NCBI RefSeq assembly: GCF_002875945.1
Contig: NZ_MCZK01000114.1
Span: 1 to 64,000, forward strand
Source: Vibrio lentus
GTDB lineage: Bacteria > Pseudomonadota > Gammaproteobacteria > Enterobacterales > Vibrionaceae
Direction of reading: 5' to 3'
DNA: 64,000 nt
Of the stretch, positions 58,447-64,000 are shown piece after piece; the first letter of the stretch is position 1; each line of letters begins with the position of its first letter. The notes under the pieces were generated by a model, which made no database searches, was not told where the DNA came from, and saw only the letters and a list, made by a program, of their open reading frames with translations. A program made the position numbers and the translations under genes.

Positions 58447-60039
58447 TTAGCTTTTGCACGTCGCCATTTTGCAACGAGAGAAGTAAGCCAATGCAAAACA
58501 TACTGCAACAAACGTTAGAGACGCCGCACCAAATGCGATACCAATTGAAGACGTCATACCTAGCGTGATGAAACCAATGCACGATACGAACGCTACAGAC
58601 AACGCGTAAGGCAGTTGAGTCGATACGTGGTCAATGTGGTTACAACGAGCACCAGTAGAAGACAGAATCGTTGTGTCAGAGATTGGAGAACAGTGGTCAC
58701 CGAATACTGAACCAGCCAGAACCGCACTTAGCATAGGTAGAATCAGCGCGATGTCAGAAGCTGCAGCCATGTCACCCGCGATAGGAAGCATGATACCGAA
58801 CGTACCCCAAGATGTACCTGTCGAGAATGCCATTAGGCCAGCAAGAAGGAACAAGATAACAGGTAGCCAGTGGTAATCAATGTTGCCAGTCGCTAGAGAT
58901 GATAGGTACGAACCTGTCTTCATGTCACCGATAACAGAACCGATAGTCCATGCAAACACAAGGATAAGGATAGCGCCAAACATTGAGCTTGCACCGATCC
59001 ACATTGTTCTTGCGATATCAGCCATTGGTAGCTTTTGCTTAAATACTGTCGCTAGCGCAACAAGCAGACCTAGCACGCCACCGTAAACAAGAGATTTACC
59101 TACATCTGTATTTTCGAACGCACCAAGCAGGTTGAATGCTTGACCGTCAGCAGCAAGTGCTTGGCCACCCGTGTAAAGCATGGCAGCAACTGTTGCTACG
59201 ATTAGCGATACGATTGGCATAACAAGATCAGAGACAGAACCGTTTTCGCTCTCTTCAATGTCTAGCTCTTCGTTCAGGTCATGAGCTTGCTTTTGATCGT
59301 TGTCACCATCAAAGCCACGGCCTTGTGATGCTTCAATCTCATGCTCACGCATTTTACCAACGTCTAGACCAAACCACGCTACCGCAAATACCATAAGCAG
59401 TGCGAATACAGCGTAAAAGTTCATTGGGATAAGACGAACGTAAGCACCCAGTGCAGAATACTCTGTCACACCGTGTGTTACTAAGATGCCACCAATAATA
59501 GTAATGATGTAAGCACCCCAGCTAGAAGCAGGCATGATCACACACATAGGAGCAGCAGTAGAATCTAGGATATAAGCTAGCTTAGCGCGAGATACATAGA
59601 AACGGTCTGTTACAGGGCGAGAGATAGCACCTACCGCTAAGCTGTTGAAGTAATCATCAACAAAGATGAATACGCCTAAGAAGGCAGCAAGTAGTTTTGA
59701 ACCACGTTTGCTCTTCACACGAGACTGTGCCCATTCAGCGAATGCACGAGTACCGCCAGAAAGTGTTAATAGAGCAGTCATCATTCCAAGGATAAGTAGG
59801 AATGCGATAATGCTCATGTTCCAAGTGTTGATACCACCATCTTCGATGAAAACACCAGATGCTTTAGTAAACACGTAGCTAGCTGCGTTACCTACTGAAT
59901 AATCAGCAAGTAGAATCGCACCCATGACGATACCGACACCCAAAGAAACCAATACACGGCGGGTAACAATAGCAAGAGTCAATGCAACCAAAGGAGGAAG
60001 CAGCGATAAAGGCGATGTTGCAAAATCTATTAAATTCAT
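58447..60039 (-). CDS. nhaC: NhaC-family antiporter, probably a lysine transporter (LysW-type)
   Basis: A 530-residue inner-membrane protein with about twelve membrane segments and a charged cytoplasmic loop (about residues 235-270). NhaC-family motifs include LAAFLGVFIFVDDYFNSLAVGAISRPVTDRF, STAAPMCVIMPASSWGAYI and GSVFGDHCSPISDTTILSSTGA. ATG 60039 is preferred to the TTG at 60048. The gene sits behind a lysine riboswitch, so it is likely to import lysine rather than exchange sodium for protons. This link between the L-box and NhaC-like genes has been proposed before for Vibrio and Pasteurellaceae. Confidence 0.87.
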   Translation of the reverse strand: MNLIDFATSPLSLLPPLVALTLAIVTRRVLVSLGVGIVMGAILLADYSVGNAASYVFTKASGVFIEDGGINTWNMSIIAFLLILGMMTALLTLSGGTRAFAEWAQSRVKSKRGSKLLAAFLGVFIFVDDYFNSLAVGAISRPVTDRFYVSRAKLAYILDSTAAPMCVIMPASSWGAYIITIIGGILVTHGVTEYSALGAYVRLIPMNFYAVFALLMVFAVAWFGLDVGKMREHEIEASQGRGFDGDNDQKQAHDLNEELDIEESENGSVSDLVMPIVSLIVATVAAMLYTGGQALAADGQAFNLLGAFENTDVGKSLVYGGVLGLLVALATVFKQKLPMADIARTMWIGASSMFGAILILVFAWTIGSVIGDMKTGSYLSSLATGNIDYHWLPVILFLLAGLMAFSTGTSWGTFGIMLPIAGDMAAASDIALILPMLSAVLAGSVFGDHCSPISDTTILSSTGARCNHIDHVSTQLPYALSVAFVSCIGFITLGMTSSIGIAFGAASLTFVAVCFALAYFSRCKMATCKS

Positions 60040-60153
60040 GATCTTCAAAAACCAGTTTTTTATTTGGCTAGAGATCTACTGCAGACAAACTTGATACGAC
60101 TTATCAAGCTCATGTTGAACTAAGCGAAAGGGAAGTGAACACTTCACCCAACC

Positions 60154-60326
60154 CTACAGTAGCGCTCCATAGTTTAAAATTAAGACTATGGCAGTGTTGT
60201 ACCTATTGAGCACAACCCCAGCAAATTGCTTAGATATACAATTTACTTCGGCAATTAGACCTTTCATTCCCGTTCATTGGCATCACCCCAACGAAAACTA
60301 CTTTTTATAATTGCACCTCTACGTGC
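60154..60326 (-). promoter_or_regulatory. lysine riboswitch (L-box)
   Basis: The minus strand has the conserved lysine-aptamer elements in order: GTAGAGGTGC (60313-60322), AGTAG (60298-60302), GGGAATGAAAGG (60260-60271), GCCGAAG (60246-60252), GCTGGGG (60216-60222), ACAACACTGCC (60190-60200) and CTATGGAGCGCTAC (60159-60172). Helix CCATAGT/ACTATGG closes P5. Downstream at 60130-60149 is a hairpin GGGTGAAGTG/CACTTCCC with a short U run, a plausible terminator-type expression platform, about 90 nt before the ATG. Confidence 0.92.
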
Positions 60327-60693
60327 GATAACATTATTAACCGTGTAAACCAGAGTTTAACAACAAATTAACCAAAGCATCGCATCAGGTAGCCGCAATT
60401 GTACTCATCAAGAGCAACAATGCAACATATCATTCCGAGAAAAATAGCTTTTTGTTAATGAACTAATCAATACAAAAATAGTCTACAGAAAGCAATTACT
60501 CCACCAGTCACATATCGATTTTTAAGAGATTCTTAATAATTATTATAAATTCATCAAAAGTGAGCCGTTTCTTTTTCAACTATTCATCTCACTTTTATAT
60601 TTAAATAACCAATACGAGAAATACTATTTGTTTTATTCCTAGGCTCTGTTTATTATTAGGAAGATTATTTAGTTTACCTTGATGGAAAATATC

Positions 60694-61104
60694 ATGTCTG
60701 AATTAACAAAAACTTTATTGAATATCCGTAGCCTTCGCGCATTCTCACGTGAATTAACTCTTGAACAACTTGAAGAAGCGCTAGACAAGCTAACTATTGT
60801 TGTACAAGAGCGTCAAGAGTCTGAAGCTGAAGAACAAGCTGCTAAAGCTGAGCAAGAAGCTAAGCTTTCTGCTATTGCTGAACAAATTGCAAAAGACGGC
60901 ATCGATGTTGCTGATCTTATTGCTGCGCTTTCTGGTGAAGCAAAAACAAAAACAGCAAAAGCTAAACGTGCTCCTCGTCCAGCTAAATACAAATATGTAG
61001 ATGGCAATGGCGATGAGAAAACTTGGACAGGTCAAGGTCGTACACCTTCAGCTATCCAAGAACAACTAGATGCTGGTAAATCTCTAGAAGAGTTTGCTAT
61101 CTAA
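60694..61104 (+). CDS. hns: H-NS family nucleoid protein
   Basis: A 136-residue nucleoid-associated protein that silences AT-rich DNA. The N-terminal oligomerisation region begins SELTKTLLNIRSLRAFSREL; a charged Ala/Glu coiled coil follows to about residue 70; the C-terminal DNA-binding domain has KYVDGNGDEKTWTGQGRTP with the AT-hook-like QGRTP motif. ATG 60694 with GATGGAAAA upstream is preferred to ATG 60682 or TTG 60679. V. cholerae VicH lies at the same place next to gsk. The 300 bases upstream are AT-rich and probably contain its promoter. Confidence 0.93.
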   Translation: MSELTKTLLNIRSLRAFSRELTLEQLEEALDKLTIVVQERQESEAEEQAAKAEQEAKLSAIAEQIAKDGIDVADLIAALSGEAKTKTAKAKRAPRPAKYKYVDGNGDEKTWTGQGRTPSAIQEQLDAGKSLEEFAI

Positions 61105-61206
61105 ACATTTAGTTTACTTAGTGAGTAATCAATTACACGCTAAGCAATAGAATTAATATTAAAGTCGACTAAAGTATTATTTACGGCTTCAATATGTTCA
61201 GAAACA

Positions 61207-61232
61207 AAAAAGGCTCCTTTCGGAGCCTTTTT
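61207..61232. terminator. bidirectional terminator between hns and gsk
   Basis: 11-bp stem AAAAAGGCTCC (61207-61217) / GGAGCCTTTTT (61222-61232), loop TTTC. Confidence 0.88.
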
Positions 61233-61276
61233 TATATTTCGCTATTAGAAATATAAATGAAAACGATAAAAATATC

Positions 61277-62581
61277 TTATCTTTCCCAGTATGCTTCTTC
61301 TAGGCTGTCTTCTCTTTCAGGAAGGCCGCGAGACAAACGTGGAGAGTGCTGAACCAACACTTCATAACTTGCACGGTTTGAATATTTACATACTTGCGAG
61401 AAAGATGAATACGTTAAGAATGCATGTTGATGCTTGCTAGAGTTCGGCACATTTTCTTTATGATATTTATTTGCTGCCATATCATGTAATAAAGCCGACA
61501 ACGCCGCATCCCCTGCACCATTGGTATTTTTGATCTTTTCTGGGCCACCCATGTAAGGTGCGATATGCGAATAGATTTTCGTTGGGTTGTCACATAACTC
61601 TTTATGCGCAGGACGGCTAAATTCATAGCGGTTAAATTCAGCAATTGAGCCTGGTAACAACGGCAATGACGTTTCACGCTTCACAGCATCTTCCGTGTAA
61701 CCCGCCATAAACAAGCCAACAGGGCCTGCTGTACATAGAACCAAGTCTACCCACTCTAATGCTTTGTCTGAAGCCGCAAGAGGATCGCTTTCACCGGTTA
61801 AGGCTTCTGCTTCGTCTTCATTCATTGCAACAACGGTTACGTGCTGCTCAAGGAAGTCTTTCCAAAACTCTGGATCATCTTGAATAACGAATTTAGTACC
61901 AAGTGTTAAAACAACAGGCACATCGTATTTCTTCGCGTATTCGATCGCTTTCATTGTTGCTTCAGGCATAGGGTCACCTGGTTTACAACGAACTAAATAC
62001 GCCGTTAATACTAAAGCAGAAGCACTTTTGAAAATTTTCTCAGGGATGCTTTCTGGTTTTAATTGGTTCATTTGTCCTTCGCTAATTGCGAAAGTACGCT
62101 CACCATCTTCTGTAATTAATGCAAAGCAGCGACCGATTGCGCCATCTACCCCTTGTAAATGGTTCAGATCCATTCTGCTTGATGTATTACATAAATAGCG
62201 GTAACCGTAGCTACCAATTTTAATATCTTGGCTCATTACACCTAACAGTGTTGAACGGTCATCCGCCAATACTGAGTAATTGTGTAATGTGTTACCGATC
62301 GTACCACCAGCGTATTCATTGGTGATCAGGCACTGTTCTTTTAATTCTTGATATAAGGATTCAGCAGCTTCATCACCGATAACCAGTGAGTGTCCCTTAC
62401 TTAGGCCGTATTTTTCGATTAGCGCAGAACTCACTTTCGCTTCAATATCCACCAAAGTTTGGTCAATACCGATAATATGAGTACGTGACATTCTTTTGCT
62501 AGTTTGAGCTTGGCTTACTAAAGGGTCACGAGCGTGAACCGGAAAATAGTGCTTTGATTTACGTTGTCCAGGGAATTTCAT
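61277..62581 (-). CDS. gsk: inosine/guanosine kinase
   Basis: A 434-residue PfkB-family kinase that phosphorylates guanosine and inosine for purine salvage; the same length as E. coli Gsk. It begins KFPGQRKSKHYFPVHARDPL. The ATP/catalytic motif is NTNGAGDAALSALLHD with the catalytic Asp; the nucleoside-binding part includes GIDQTLVDIEAKV and NEYAGGTIGNTLHN. A PurR box lies 77-92 bases upstream. Confidence 0.94.
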   Translation of the reverse strand: MKFPGQRKSKHYFPVHARDPLVSQAQTSKRMSRTHIIGIDQTLVDIEAKVSSALIEKYGLSKGHSLVIGDEAAESLYQELKEQCLITNEYAGGTIGNTLHNYSVLADDRSTLLGVMSQDIKIGSYGYRYLCNTSSRMDLNHLQGVDGAIGRCFALITEDGERTFAISEGQMNQLKPESIPEKIFKSASALVLTAYLVRCKPGDPMPEATMKAIEYAKKYDVPVVLTLGTKFVIQDDPEFWKDFLEQHVTVVAMNEDEAEALTGESDPLAASDKALEWVDLVLCTAGPVGLFMAGYTEDAVKRETSLPLLPGSIAEFNRYEFSRPAHKELCDNPTKIYSHIAPYMGGPEKIKNTNGAGDAALSALLHDMAANKYHKENVPNSSKHQHAFLTYSSFSQVCKYSNRASYEVLVQHSPRLSRGLPEREDSLEEAYWER

Positions 62582-62657
62582 AAGGCTAGTCTAAGTCAAG
62601 GGGAAATAGGTGGCGGATTCTACCGCGCTATATTTAACGCGGCAATCTTTCAAACTA

Positions 62658-62673
62658 TAGCAAACGTTTGCGA
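62658..62673 (-). promoter_or_regulatory. PurR operator upstream of gsk
   Basis: The minus strand reads TCGCAAACGTTTGCTA, matching the PurR consensus ACGCAAACGTTTNCNT in the whole core; GCAAACGTTTGC is a perfect 12-bp palindrome (62660-62671). It lies between the upstream small gene and gsk, about 80 bases before the gsk ATG. Confidence 0.8.
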
Positions 62674-62683
62674 GGCTATTTTT

Positions 62684-62953
62684 TTATTCGCCTTCCATAA
62701 AGCTTAAATCAGGCAGCATGCCCAAATGCTCAGCGTAACGTTTTTGATTAAACTCAGCGCCGTTTTTCATCACGTCAAATACTTCAATTGCCAATGCACA
62801 TGCCATCGCAGCAATTGCCTCTTCACGAGGAGTACCTGTCATCATTAAACGCATCAGCGTCTCTTTCACTTTCACAGGTTGGCCATCTTCCAGTTGGTTC
62901 TCGATAATCTCGATCAACTGTTCTTCTTGCATAAACTCATTTTGTTCAGACAT
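62684..62953 (-). CDS. conserved hypothetical protein, 89 aa
   Basis: A small acidic all-helical soluble protein: EEQLIEIIENQLEDGQPVKVKETLMRLMM, then TGTPREEAIAAMACALAIEVFDVMKNG and a C-terminal RYAEHLGMLPDLSFMEGE. I recognise no named domain. Lying between gsk and mnmA, it is transcribed towards gsk, with the PurR box in between. TGAGA lies upstream of the ATG. Confidence 0.75.
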   Translation of the reverse strand: MSEQNEFMQEEQLIEIIENQLEDGQPVKVKETLMRLMMTGTPREEAIAAMACALAIEVFDVMKNGAEFNQKRYAEHLGMLPDLSFMEGE

Positions 62954-63145
62954 TTTTTTATCTCAGGTCTTGGATTTCGAGCGACTATGCCACATATAGA
63001 TCTGACATCCTAGCGAGTCTCCTCGCGTTCATGCGATTCTCTAACGAAGTCAGCGCAATATTTGTGCAAATGAAACTGTGATTCCGGTCTCGGATCTGTC
63101 ACGGTGTTTCTCTTTCTGTTAGAATCTGCGACCAAGTAATAGTAA

Positions 63146-64000
<855 letters not shown>

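Noticed and set aside
60167-60191. CCATAGT/ACTATGG hairpin as a stand-alone terminator
   Set aside because: It is a helix of the lysine riboswitch aptamer.

Overview
The window is a stretch of Vibrio chromosome, most like the Splendidus clade. Reasons: the gene block mnmA – small gene – gsk – hns – nhaC – hisGDCBHAFI matches the order I know from Vibrio cholerae; torECA, the sap operon next to pspF, and a ToxR-type membrane regulator paired with a small periplasmic partner are all Vibrio-like; base composition is moderate throughout. No rRNA, tRNA, CRISPR array, prophage or intact insertion sequence was seen. Almost everything is core genome, so the interest lies in regulatory RNA, operators, repeats and a few uncharacterised genes.

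Layout. 0-8 kb: a thiamine-binding-type protein, two small conserved genes, a META-domain lipoprotein, a ynjBCDF ABC-transporter/CDP-alcohol transferase operon, and an overlapping RNA methyltransferase/pseudouridine synthase pair. 8-17 kb: a chemotaxis receptor, a sodium-coupled transporter, cardiolipin synthase, metC, a two-gene ToxR/VtrA-VtrC-like signalling cassette, and tag with an 8-bp tandem repeat upstream. 17-31 kb: an RND efflux operon with two membrane-fusion lipoproteins, pspABC with divergent pspF and a sigma-54 promoter, then sapABCDF followed by a DUF2927 gene with a 19-bp tandem repeat behind it. 31-41 kb: DUF2750, Mn-dependent pyrophosphatase, a 10-TM metal-exporter-like gene behind a perfect Fur box, torECA, fetB without fetA, a DnaA-box palindrome with a gene remnant, and focA with a perfect FNR box.

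41-50 kb: a coiled-coil lipoprotein, TIGR02647, a YeeZ-like/YdcF pair, tdk, cysS, a MITE-like element, ppiB-lpxH, an EAL-HDOD protein and a YchJ protein. 50-58 kb: the complete his operon on the minus strand, headed by a leader peptide with five consecutive His codons and an attenuator. 58-64 kb: an NhaC-family transporter behind a clear lysine riboswitch (so probably a lysine transporter), hns, gsk with a PurR box, a small unknown gene and the 5' part of mnmA.

Start sites were adjusted where a Shine-Dalgarno sequence, lipobox, terminator or known family start disagreed with the longest reading frame. Several genes start with GTG or TTG. All family names come from recognising motifs in the translation; no search was run.
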